From DATDEW01 sp046590205 (lineage in GTDB: Bacteria; Bacteroidota; Ignavibacteria; Palsa-1295), in contig JBKJTT010000037.1 of NCBI GenBank assembly GCA_046590205.1, positions 1-64,000 of the forward strand: a DNA stretch of 64,000 nucleotides, read 5' to 3'. Below, in pieces: positions 24,979-32,510 of this stretch. A program made the position numbers and the translations under genes. The number at the start of each line of letters is the position of its first letter. Position 1 is the stretch's first letter. Below the pieces are notes generated by a model, which saw only the letters and a program-made list of their open reading frames with translations, searched no databases and was not told the origin of the DNA.

Positions 24979-25620
24979 ATGAGATCATCTACCCTATCAC
25001 TTCTTGCTCTTGCATCTCTATTCATCTTTTCTGCTTGCGTTGATGAAACGATCGATGCTTGGGATTATACCATCAAACAGGTATTCCCTGTAAAAGTTGG
25101 TTCAAAGTGGGAGCTGAAGCAAACTGATTATGATATTACAAGAGATGAGATCATAAGCATTGATACAACAGAGATCCGTATCGAAAGCGACACCACTTAC
25201 TATGGTAAGCCTGCATACTATGCTTTTACGTTTGATGATCATCGCGCTCTCTTTTACTCAAATGACGACCTTCAGATAGGAATTTTTGGGTTCAACGTCA
25301 GTGCATCATTCTCCTTTCTGCGTTACCCCATGGCTGACGGGGAAATATATGTCATCTCTGATACTACCTACCCTGATCATTTTCGCGAACGGACTACATT
25401 ACGCATACTATCTAGAAACGAGAAAGTAACAGTACCTGCCGGTACTTTTGACTGTGTCAAATATGAACGACTAATAATCGGCGGGCTTGTCGATGCTTTT
25501 GATACTACGAGCACTAGCCATATTTATCTTGCCCCTTTTACGGGCTATATTAAGGAAAATGTATTGTCACATTCGGGAAAGTTAATCAGAACCTATGAAC
25601 TTATCAAATATACTAAGTAA
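24979..25620 (+). CDS. Predicted lipoprotein of unknown function
   Basis: A 213-residue protein with a lipoprotein signal peptide ending in FSAC (Cys at about residue 20). The segment VFPVKVGSKWELKQTDYDIT and the ending IYLAPFTGYIKENV follow a pattern seen in many Bacteroidota lipoproteins of the 'YPLxVGNxWxY' kind, and the lipoprotein at 35389 has the same pattern. Located probably at the outer membrane. No T9SS tail. Function not known. Confidence 0.72.
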   Translation: MRSSTLSLLALASLFIFSACVDETIDAWDYTIKQVFPVKVGSKWELKQTDYDITRDEIISIDTTEIRIESDTTYYGKPAYYAFTFDDHRALFYSNDDLQIGIFGFNVSASFSFLRYPMADGEIYVISDTTYPDHFRERTTLRILSRNEKVTVPAGTFDCVKYERLIIGGLVDAFDTTSTSHIYLAPFTGYIKENVLSHSGKLIRTYELIKYTK

Positions 25621-25685
25621 AAATAAAATTAAATCGTATATCTACTTAAATATCAATTAGTTAGCCCAAGCAACACCCTGAAGCA

Positions 25686-25717
25686 TTTGGATTTCGCCAA
25701 ATCTTTTCGTATATTTG
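25686..25717 (+). promoter_or_regulatory. Bacteroidota-type promoter of the BMC-domain gene
   Basis: TTTG (25686-25689), 20 bases, TATATTTG (25710-25717). The start codon at 25727 is only 9 bases past the -7 element, so transcription would start within a few bases of the ATG: a leaderless or nearly leaderless message. Confidence 0.78.
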
Positions 25718-25726
25718 TGGATAATT

Positions 25727-26269
25727 ATGGTAAACCGCCTTATCAAAGAGAGCGATAGTGCTGGTGTGATTGAGTGTCAGGGTTCGGTGAACCTTGCCAA
25801 ACTCTTGCACGCCATCCACACTGATACTCGCGCCCGACTCGTCGGTGCTACTTCGCCCGATGGACGAGGGGTAATCTCTGTTGTTATCGCAGGTGGTCTG
25901 GCAGAAGTCCAACATGCCGTCGAGACCGTCAAAACTTCCAGTGGCGTTACCGAATCGGTTTTCTTCGCACGTCCTGATACCGATGCAATGAGCATACTCT
26001 TGAAGTCGCTCAACATTGCAACCCAAGAGAAAGCCGAGAAGAAAGCTTCGTCACATGTCCGCTCAGTAAACGAACTCGATATCACCGAGATGGAGAACTG
26101 GAACGTGCATGAGCTTCGCCGCTATGCCCGAAGCATTAATAGCTTTCCTATTGGCGGCAGAATGATATCGAAAGCAAAACGCGACGAGTTAGTCCGTATG
26201 CTTACCCCGCTCGTCTTCCCGGCAAACTCACCAAGAGCGTACCCGACGCAAGAGATGATGCCAAGTTAG
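25727..26269 (+). CDS. Lone BMC (bacterial microcompartment shell) domain protein with C-terminal SAP/Rho-N-like domain
   Basis: A 180-residue protein. Residues 11-95 follow the BMC-H pattern: AGVIECQGSVNLAKLLHAI, TRARLVGA, GRGVISVVIAGGLAEVQHAV and FFARPDTD, which correspond to the strands, pore region and conserved end of PduA/EutM-type shell proteins. A charged linker (QEKAEKKASSH) leads to a helix-turn-helix-like segment at 118-160, with NWNVHELRRYARSI and MISKAKRDELVRML, like SAP or Rho-N nucleic-acid-binding motifs. No other shell or cargo gene is in the window. EutK is a known precedent for a BMC domain fused to a nucleic-acid-binding domain. ATG 25727 is chosen over TTG 25715 because the latter lies inside the promoter. 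Confidence 0.72.
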   Translation: MVNRLIKESDSAGVIECQGSVNLAKLLHAIHTDTRARLVGATSPDGRGVISVVIAGGLAEVQHAVETVKTSSGVTESVFFARPDTDAMSILLKSLNIATQEKAEKKASSHVRSVNELDITEMENWNVHELRRYARSINSFPIGGRMISKAKRDELVRMLTPLVFPANSPRAYPTQEMMPS

Positions 26270-26311
26270 TGATTAGTGGCGAGTGGTTAGTTGTTAGTTG
26301 AAATGCAGTGA
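26264..26311 (+). repeat. Tandem heptamer array, AGTGRYT type (copy D)
   Basis: Units AGTGATT, AGTGGCG, AGTGGTT, AGTTGTT, AGTTGAA from 26268, then ATGCAGTGA. The stop codon TAG of the BMC-domain gene (26267-26269) overlaps the first unit. The last 17 bases equal those of copy C. Further on, at 26337-26357, lies a CATTCATAATTCATCATT stretch of similar short-unit character. Confidence 0.88.
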
Positions 26312-26362
26312 ACTCTTACCTCTAAATCCGTTTTTTCATCATTCATAATTCATCATTTCCCC

Positions 26363-27301
26363 TTGGGACTCGGACGCAAACTACTTATACTTTTTACAGC
26401 TATCTTTGTAGCGCTTATCCTCTGGACGTATGTCCACTTGGCAGGCAGCTACGAGGTTGATCTTGATATTCCTATTGAGGTAACGTCTCCTCCGGGCTTT
26501 GCGCTTGCGAAGGAGTTACCGTCGAGCGTCCATACCAAACTTCGCGGACCGGGCTGGCGTCTGTTACTGATGGATTTCACAGGGAATACCAAGTTCTCTG
26601 TTGATCTTGCCAAACGCGACCCGAACCTGTTTATGAACTCGCGATTTTTCATTACGCTCGAAGATCTCTCGAGTTCGCCTTCATTACCGAGCGAAGTAAA
26701 GCTCCTGAAGATAGAACCCGATTCGCTCGAGCTGACCTTCTCACGCGAGATGACAAAGCGAGTACCAATTGCACTGCGAACTGATATAGAATGTGCTTCG
26801 GGCTTCACCGTTGTCGGTCAGCCACTTATTGCGCCTGTATCGGTCACACTTCAGGGATCTAACACAATACTTGATTCGCTTTTGTACTTCCCTACAAAGA
26901 CACTCAAACTTCGCGGGCTTCGAGAAGGAGTAACCAAGCAGGTAGAGTTATCAGATTCATTGCGTGATGCCGTTACTTCGCGATCGGTAAATGTGATCTC
27001 GGTAAAGATAGATGTGCAGGCAGTCGCCGAACGGCAGTTCATTGATATTCCAATCAGCATCGAAGCGCTTCCGCCTGATAGAGAAATGACGCTCATCCCA
27101 AGTTCTATATCGGTCATGATACGCGGCGGCGTAGATGAACTTGCAAAGCTTGACCCAACGAAGATTCGAGCATCGGTCATTTATGATATGGCAGCCTTCG
27201 ATACCTTGACAAGTACGAAACCAAGTATCTTACTTCCCAAGGGTATCGAGTTCTTAAACGCCGATCCGCCAAGTGTAAAATTTGTTATTAGGAAAAGATA
27301 A
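26363..27301 (+). CDS. YbbR-domain membrane-anchored protein (CdaR-like)
   Basis: A 312-residue protein with an N-terminal anchor (LLILFTAIFVALILWTYVHL) and several YbbR repeats in the outer part, for example VDLDIPIEVTSPPGFALAKE and later VPIALRTDIECASGFTVVGQ. In Firmicutes such proteins (CdaR) regulate the c-di-AMP cyclase CdaA; no cyclase gene is adjacent here, so that role is uncertain. TTG 26363 is the only suitable start, since the membrane segment begins at once and no ATG or GTG precedes it. It is followed 2 bases later by the M20 amidohydrolase and is probably cotranscribed with it. Confidence 0.78.
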   Translation: MGLGRKLLILFTAIFVALILWTYVHLAGSYEVDLDIPIEVTSPPGFALAKELPSSVHTKLRGPGWRLLLMDFTGNTKFSVDLAKRDPNLFMNSRFFITLEDLSSSPSLPSEVKLLKIEPDSLELTFSREMTKRVPIALRTDIECASGFTVVGQPLIAPVSVTLQGSNTILDSLLYFPTKTLKLRGLREGVTKQVELSDSLRDAVTSRSVNVISVKIDVQAVAERQFIDIPISIEALPPDREMTLIPSSISVMIRGGVDELAKLDPTKIRASVIYDMAAFDTLTSTKPSILLPKGIEFLNADPPSVKFVIRKR

Positions 27302-27303
27302 TC

Positions 27304-28485
27304 GTGTCAAACATTACAGACCGCATTAAACAACTTGCTGATAAATACTACGACGATGTGGTAACCCTTCGCCGTACAATTCATGCAAACCCGGAGCTTG
27401 CATTTGAAGAGAATGAGACATCAGCTCTTGTTGCCTCGACACTTGAGAAGTACGGAGTTGAAGTCAGACGCGGCGTCGCGAAGACGGGAGTCGTCGGGAC
27501 GATTCGCGGCAAGAACAAAGGCAAGGTCATTGCACTTCGCGGTGATATGGATGCCCTTCCGATTCTCGAAGCAACAGGACTCCCCTTTGCTTCAAAGAAC
27601 ACTGGCAAGATGCATGCCTGCGGACATGATGCTCATACATCCATTGGTCTCGGTGCGGCAATGATACTTTCAGAACTCAAAGATGAGTTGAACGGCGAAG
27701 TACGTTTTCTTTTTCAGCCGAGCGAAGAACGAGTCCCGGGTGGTGCCCCATTCATGATCGAAGACGGTGCTCTCGACGGCGTTGATGAAATTTACGGACT
27801 TCATGTCATCGCACAAAATGATGCTGGCACTGTCGGCTTCTTCCCTGGTGAGATGATGGCTTCGGCTGATGAGTTGTATTTTACTATTAAGGGCAAGTCA
27901 GGTCACGGCGCACGTCCGCAGTATGCGATAGACCCTATCGTTACAAGTGCGCAGGTCATCACAGCTCTTCAGACACTTGTCTCACGCAATCTTGATCCGT
28001 TCTCGCAAGGTGTTATTACTATCGGTTCAATCCATGGCGGATTTGCGCCGAATATTATTCCTGAAGAAGTAAAGCTCGTAGGCACAGTACGAGCTATGAC
28101 AAAAGAGTGGCGCGACTATACACATAAACGAATTGTAGAAATTGTTGAAGGCATTTGTGCTGCAAACGGCGCTACGTGCGACATACTTATCGATAAAGGA
28201 TACCCCGTTCTCAATAATCATCCCGAACAAACGATGTTCGCTGATGAAGCGGCGCGCGAGCTATTCGGCTCCGACCGTGTCTTCAAGGCAGAGCGGCTTA
28301 TGGGTGCAGAGGACTTTGCATATTACTTAGAGAAAGTCCCCGGCACATTCTACCGCCTCGGAATCCGCAACGAAAAGATGGGCATCACTGCCGACATCCA
28401 CAACGACCATTTTACGATTGACGAAGAAGCACTGCGAACAGGTATCGCGATGCAAGCATATTTAGCGGTAAAGGCATTGGGATAG
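27304..28485 (+). CDS. M20-family amidohydrolase/aminoacylase
   Basis: A 393-residue cytoplasmic metallohydrolase of the IAA-amino acid hydrolase/hippuricase group, expected to remove acyl groups from N-acyl amino acids. Metal-binding motifs: ALRGDMDALPI, MHACGHDAHTSIGLGAA, QPSEERVPGGAPFMIEDGAL and, near the end, MGAEDFAYYLEKVPG. The dimerisation domain starts near KSGHGARPQYAIDP. GTG 27304 follows the YbbR gene by 2 bases. The stop TAG is the beginning of the heptamer array at 28484. Substrate not predictable from sequence. Confidence 0.9.
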   Translation: MSNITDRIKQLADKYYDDVVTLRRTIHANPELAFEENETSALVASTLEKYGVEVRRGVAKTGVVGTIRGKNKGKVIALRGDMDALPILEATGLPFASKNTGKMHACGHDAHTSIGLGAAMILSELKDELNGEVRFLFQPSEERVPGGAPFMIEDGALDGVDEIYGLHVIAQNDAGTVGFFPGEMMASADELYFTIKGKSGHGARPQYAIDPIVTSAQVITALQTLVSRNLDPFSQGVITIGSIHGGFAPNIIPEEVKLVGTVRAMTKEWRDYTHKRIVEIVEGICAANGATCDILIDKGYPVLNNHPEQTMFADEAARELFGSDRVFKAERLMGAEDFAYYLEKVPGTFYRLGIRNEKMGITADIHNDHFTIDEEALRTGIAMQAYLAVKALG

Positions 28486-28523
28486 TCATTGGGGCAGTCG
28501 TTAGTTTGTAGTCGTTAGTCGTT
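28484..28523 (+). repeat. Tandem heptamer array, AGTCGTT type (copy E)
   Basis: AGTCATT (28484-28490), a 5-base interruption, then AGTCGTT, AGTTTGT, AGTCGTT, AGTCGTT (28496-28523). It shares two bases with the stop codon of the M20 gene. A short inverted remnant (ACTAACGACT, 28557-28566) ends just before the next ATG, and the promoter-like TATTTTTG at 28539-28546 lies between them. Confidence 0.85.
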
Positions 28524-28567
28524 AGAGAAAAGATGTTGTATTTTTGCATTGCTAAATACTAACGACT

Positions 28568-28888
28568 ATGGACTACCAGTTCAGCCACTGCATTTCCATC
28601 GAAACGCCTGATAGTGATGCGGCGGCGAAGTTCTATCAGGATGTCTTCGGTATGGAATTCTCGATGAGAGATGGTGATTCCATCGAGCTCAAATCAGGCG
28701 ACCGTCTGATCTACTTCGATAAAGCACCAGAACACAAGACAATCTTCGAGTTTTTTGTTGACGATCTTGATGCAGCTCGCGCCGACCTTGAATCGAAAGG
28801 ATGCATCGTCGTCCGCTGGGGTGGCAAAGGGAAACCATGTTATATGCAAGACCCGTTCGGTAATGTGTTTAATTTGTATCAGCCGTAA
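28568..28888 (+). CDS. VOC (glyoxalase/dioxygenase-like) family protein
   Basis: A 106-residue single VOC module with paired beta-alpha-beta-beta-beta units: HCISIETPDSDAAAKFYQDV, then GMEFSMRDGDSIELK and the second half FFVDDLDAARADLESKGC with PCYMQDPFGNVFNLYQP. His8 and a C-terminal acidic residue could bind metal, but a non-catalytic binding role is equally possible. A -7 promoter-like TATTTTTG is 22 bases upstream. It overlaps the next start by one base (TAATG), so it heads a three-gene coupled unit with a small membrane protein and the DUF2723 protein. Confidence 0.82.
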   Translation: MDYQFSHCISIETPDSDAAAKFYQDVFGMEFSMRDGDSIELKSGDRLIYFDKAPEHKTIFEFFVDDLDAARADLESKGCIVVRWGGKGKPCYMQDPFGNVFNLYQP

Positions 28889-29244
28889 TGATATTTGAGA
28901 TTACGTTTATTACTTTAGTTGTCATTCTCACTCCCGTTGGAGTATTCCTCGGAAAAAAGCTTTACGTCGTTGCATTGCGAAAAGGATGGAAGAAGCCAGA
29001 TCAATATGCTTATTTTTTTGGAAGTTTCATGATTATGCCTGCAATGTCGACGATGAATCTTCTTGCAAAGATAACTGGGTCTGACATCTTTACCACAGGC
29101 GGTGATTCTGAAACGATTGGTGGTTGGTTGCTCTATGCTTGTATTGCAATACTACTGATAGCTTGCTTTAGAATTCCACATGATATGATGATTAATAAGT
29201 ATCTTAGTGAAAAAGATATAACTTCTGAGAATAACCTGCTATGA
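28888..29244 (+). CDS. Small membrane protein of unknown function
   Basis: A 118-residue protein with about three hydrophobic segments: residues 1-22 (FEITFITLVVILTPVGVFLG), a middle one near FFGSFMIMPAMSTMNLLA and a last one GWLLYACIAILLIACF, with a charged tail. No family recognised. Translationally coupled on both sides: TAATG with the VOC gene and ATGA with the DUF2723 gene, so it probably works with or is expressed alongside the large membrane protein downstream. Confidence 0.65.
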   Translation: MIFEITFITLVVILTPVGVFLGKKLYVVALRKGWKKPDQYAYFFGSFMIMPAMSTMNLLAKITGSDIFTTGGDSETIGGWLLYACIAILLIACFRIPHDMMINKYLSEKDITSENNLL

Positions 29245-31250
29245 TTCTTCGCTTTCTCTCTCGACCGCTCTTTGGTGCGGTGTTCGTTTTTCTTGTGAGC
29301 TTCATCGTGTATATGATGACGCTTGCGCCCGGGCTTGGTTTTATTGATGCGGGCGAGCTTGCAACGACTGCCTCGACGCACGGGATTGCACACCCGACGG
29401 GCTACCCGCTCTTTACACTTATCGGGCATCTCTTCTCTATTCTGCCGATCGCCGCGACCGTCATCGTACGGCTGAACATCATGTCCGCTTTCTTTGCGGC
29501 AATGGGTGCAGGAGCATGTGTCTATCTTGTGCATGAGATACATCTTAATTGGCTCGTCGCGAAGACAAAAGTTAAAGTTGAGACAAAAAGTAAGAAGAAA
29601 GATGAGAAACCCATAGAGCTAACAACAAACGAGACAAAAGCACAACAAGCAACAGCGGCAGGCATTTTTACAGGCATCATCATTGCATTCAGCGAGACGT
29701 GGTGGGCGAATGCGACTTCTATCGAAGTATATCCATTGCATCAGTTCTTCCTACCTGTTATCCTGACGTTCTTCTTACGAATGCTCCGAACCGATAGCAA
29801 ACGCGATGGCTTTCTCTTTGCTCTTACGCTCGGATTAGCATTTAGCAACCATCTAACAACTGTACTCCTCGCCCCTGCATGTCTCTATGGGTTCTTTGCG
29901 AGATTCGGTTTTGGCGGTGAATCATGGAAGCGCATCGGCAAACTTGCACTGCCCTTCGCACTCGGCTTACTTCCGTATGCTTATCTATACATCAATGCAA
30001 GCAGTAACCCGCTCATGAACTGGGGTGACCCATCAACGTTCGACAACTTCACAAAGCACGTAACAGGTGGACAGTATAAAGTATGGATGTTCACAGGAAA
30101 TAATGCAGGCAAACAATTCGCGGAGTTTTGGAGCGGATTGCCGAGTGAGTTTAGTTATTTAGTTCTTCTTCTGGCTGTCGCTTCATTCCTAATCTTTACA
30201 CGTACGATATTCATCCATAGAATTCATATACTTATTTTCCTTCTTTTTCTTTTCTTTGGATGCTTGTTTTACGCCATTAATTATGACATTCATGACATTG
30301 ATTCTTATTTTCTCCTCTCTTATTTGGTTATAGGCATCATCTCATCATTCTTTTTCCATCATGTTGGAATGAGAATTCCTGCATTCTCCACAAATATCAG
30401 AAGTTATGCATATATTGCGTTATGGTTTGCTGGGCTTCTCGGATTACAGAACGCATGGAATCATTATAACAACAGCGACGAATCCGGCAACCACATGGTT
30501 GATGATTTTACGATGAACATGCTGCAGAACTTGCCAAAGGATGCTATCGTCATCTCAAGCGCATGGGATTTCTGGGTGAGCGGTTCGTTCTATTATCAGT
30601 TTGTCGAGAAAGTACGACCTGATATAACAGTAATTGACGTTGCACTCCTTCGTGATAGACCTTGGTACTACAAACATCTTGAGCAAGTCGCACCTAGGCT
30701 GCTTGCCAATAGCCGGAAAGAACTTGATGCATTCATGCCGCACCTCATTGCCTTTGATAGAGGTGATGTAATTGACGGTCTAGCTATCTCAATAACATAT
30801 CGCAACTTCACCGAAGCACTAGTCCGAAATAATCAGGATAGACCGATTTTTATCACGACAGAATCTGTAAGCGAACGTGATCCGTTATTCGCTCCGTCGT
30901 TCATGCCGATTGCTACCGGAGTAGCATTCCGACTTGTCGAGCGTGATACACTCATTGATGTTCCGCTTCCAAAAATAAACTGGCGCGATGCGAATTACAA
31001 GAAACGCAACTACTATACTGACAATGCTCGTCTCTTGCAAGCCCTTCCCCTTGCCGCAACAGCGCAGAGCTATCTCGATCGCGGAGATAAATCAACAGCA
31101 CTGAAATTCATTGATCTTGCGCTGGGCTTTAAACCTGACATGACCGTTGATATTGAATCGCTCAAAGGTCGCGACAAAGACTTCGCAAGAACGGTCAACG
31201 ACCGCTTCGCACAACTCGAGAACGGACGAGCTACCCTGATTAGCCGATAG
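29241..31250 (+). CDS. DUF2723 family polytopic membrane protein (GT-C glycosyltransferase-like)
   Basis: A 669-residue protein. It starts with a membrane segment followed by the DUF2723 signature LAPGLGFIDAGELATTASTH and GIAHPTGYPLFTLIGHLFS; the acidic residues in the first periplasmic loop are in the position of the catalytic Asp/Glu of GT-C (PMT-type) enzymes. About ten more membrane segments follow, and the last 250 residues are soluble. Between segments lies a lysine-rich stretch (VKVETKSKKKDEK). The likely job is transfer of a sugar from a lipid carrier to exported protein or glycan. ATG overlaps the previous stop. Confidence 0.82.
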   Translation: MILRFLSRPLFGAVFVFLVSFIVYMMTLAPGLGFIDAGELATTASTHGIAHPTGYPLFTLIGHLFSILPIAATVIVRLNIMSAFFAAMGAGACVYLVHEIHLNWLVAKTKVKVETKSKKKDEKPIELTTNETKAQQATAAGIFTGIIIAFSETWWANATSIEVYPLHQFFLPVILTFFLRMLRTDSKRDGFLFALTLGLAFSNHLTTVLLAPACLYGFFARFGFGGESWKRIGKLALPFALGLLPYAYLYINASSNPLMNWGDPSTFDNFTKHVTGGQYKVWMFTGNNAGKQFAEFWSGLPSEFSYLVLLLAVASFLIFTRTIFIHRIHILIFLLFLFFGCLFYAINYDIHDIDSYFLLSYLVIGIISSFFFHHVGMRIPAFSTNIRSYAYIALWFAGLLGLQNAWNHYNNSDESGNHMVDDFTMNMLQNLPKDAIVISSAWDFWVSGSFYYQFVEKVRPDITVIDVALLRDRPWYYKHLEQVAPRLLANSRKELDAFMPHLIAFDRGDVIDGLAISITYRNFTEALVRNNQDRPIFITTESVSERDPLFAPSFMPIATGVAFRLVERDTLIDVPLPKINWRDANYKKRNYYTDNARLLQALPLAATAQSYLDRGDKSTALKFIDLALGFKPDMTVDIESLKGRDKDFARTVNDRFAQLENGRATLISR

Positions 31251-31348
31251 TTTCCAGACTATTTTAATAAAAACCTAAGAAGTTAGAGGGCGTGATTCTA
31301 AGTGGGGATCTATGAAAAATTTATACGGCGAAAAACGAGTGGACCTTT

Positions 31349-31483
31349 AAAAAAACAGCGCTTCGGGATCTACGCAGGCGGTGTGAGAAATTGGTCCTCC
31401 CTTTGTGAAACATACGTCAGTCTCCGAAGCGCCCCTATTGTTTCTGAACTAAGTGCCGCATTGAGAAAATAGCGGCGAAGTCT
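31349..31483 (-). ncRNA. Small RNA gene with own promoter and terminator (possibly 6S-like)
   Basis: On the minus strand a perfect TTTG-N20-TATATTTG promoter (31521-31490) predicts a start near 31483. The transcript would contain a short hairpin (GCCGC/GCGGC, 31475-31454) and then a 10-base-pair closing stem GGCGCUUCGG (31433-31424) with CCGAAGCGCU (31366-31357), followed directly by seven U (31355-31349), a normal terminator end. About 135 nt with no open reading frame. Size, the long interrupted hairpin and the TATGTTTC (-7-like) stretch inside the loop would fit a 6S-type RNA, but this identity is a guess. Confidence 0.6.
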
Positions 31484-31489
31484 TATATA

Positions 31490-31521
31490 CAAATATAAGC
31501 AATTCTCTTAAGAAAAACAAA
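31490..31521 (-). promoter_or_regulatory. Bacteroidota-type promoter of the small RNA
   Basis: TTTG (31521-31518 on the minus strand), 20 bases, TATATTTG (31497-31490). No coding region follows on this strand before the T-run at 31349, so the promoter must serve a non-coding transcript. Confidence 0.75.
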
Positions 31522-31558
31522 TAAATCGTTTCCGAGTTCAGCTAAAATGAGAAAATAA

Positions 31559-31593
31559 TGACTCCCAGGAAAGGACTGCTTCCGGGGAGTCGT
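31559..31593 (-). terminator. Terminator-like hairpin after the 31627-32166 gene
   Basis: GACTCCC(C)GGAA pairs with TTCC(T)GGGAGTC on the minus strand, followed by ATTATTTTCTC. It lies 34 bases after the gene's stop. A small palindrome GGACGTCGTCC (31598-31608) precedes it. Confidence 0.65.
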
Positions 31594-31626
31594 TATAGGA
31601 CGTCGTCCATTTTCACTATTACCGAC

Positions 31627-32166
31627 CTATTCTTGGTCGGTTGTTACATAGTTTCCAAGCCACGTTATTACCGAGGCAAGGTCTTTAATACGCTCATGTA
31701 GTGGACTAATGTTTGCAATATCTTGCGCTGGCATTAGCTCCTCATTAATCACTTTATAAAGTTTTGCAGAAGAACGGTAAAAATAACCGTATCCTTTTAT
31801 ATGCGCCAAACGTGGCTCGCTGAACCCAACGATCCAGTCTGCGCCCAGTTCACGGGCTTTCTCTTCAAGTACTTCTATAATTTCATCAGCAGATTCTGCC
31901 TGAATTGTTATCATGCCAATTTCTATCGCTGACTTCGGCATTAAGTTATCAGGGAGCGGCTCGTGATAAACAAGTCCGACCGTATCGCTTACTTCGCTAA
32001 GCGCAACCATTGAGCGGCGTTCGATACGAATAGTATCTTTTCCTGATGCTTTTACTAGGTCAGTCCGCCATGTGCTTTCGGGGTCAACAAAGTTTTGTGC
32101 CTGGAGTGAACTTGCACCCAAAAGTGACCCAAAAACAAACATCGATATATACATTAACTTTTTCAT
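31627..32166 (-). CDS. Exported protein of unknown function
   Basis: A 179-residue protein with a signal peptide (MKKLMYISMFVFGSLLGASS, cleaved near LQAQ). The middle part IGMITIQAESADEIIEVLEE then KARELGADWIVGF recalls small bacterial domains in which an 'EKAxELGADxxxG' helix-strand pair recurs (YbjQ/YajQ-like exported proteins), but I cannot name a family. The last codons form a short hairpin (CCGACC/GGTCGG, 31622-31642). Located on its own between the small RNA and the tRNA gene. Confidence 0.7.
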   Translation of the reverse strand: MKKLMYISMFVFGSLLGASSLQAQNFVDPESTWRTDLVKASGKDTIRIERRSMVALSEVSDTVGLVYHEPLPDNLMPKSAIEIGMITIQAESADEIIEVLEEKARELGADWIVGFSEPRLAHIKGYGYFYRSSAKLYKVINEELMPAQDIANISPLHERIKDLASVITWLGNYVTTDQE

Positions 32167-32350
32167 ACGTCTATCTCATCCTTTTCTAAAACCTAATCGA
32201 ATCAATTATCTGCTGGTATTCCTTTCCGTTAGCAAGTAATATATGGGTAATAGCAATTCTCGTACCAAACTTACATGGTATGATTTGGGTGAAACTGTTC
32301 TTGTAGAAAATGATTTGAAATGGGGTAAATACTGGCTATTAACGCCCATT

Positions 32351-32422
<72 letters not shown>

Positions 32423-32510
32423 CTCTATAAATAGTGGGATAGTGAAGGATACTTCATAGTCAAACTGTTTCTCCCACTTCTTACCACGAAATTGACCAAT
32501 CCTTAGTGCA

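Noticed and set aside
25727..26269. Interpretation as an ordinary PII-like or ACT-domain regulator
   Set aside because: The order of conserved blocks (ARLVG, ISVVIAGGLAEVQHAV, FFARPDTD) fits a BMC domain better than PII or ACT folds, though profile confirmation is still missing.
31300..31480. SRP RNA, RNase P RNA or tmRNA in the 31251-31626 gap
   Set aside because: The hallmark sequences (GGUCAGGUCCGGAAGGAAGC-type loop, RNase P core, tmRNA tag frame with tRNA-like ends) are absent; only a generic small RNA is supported.
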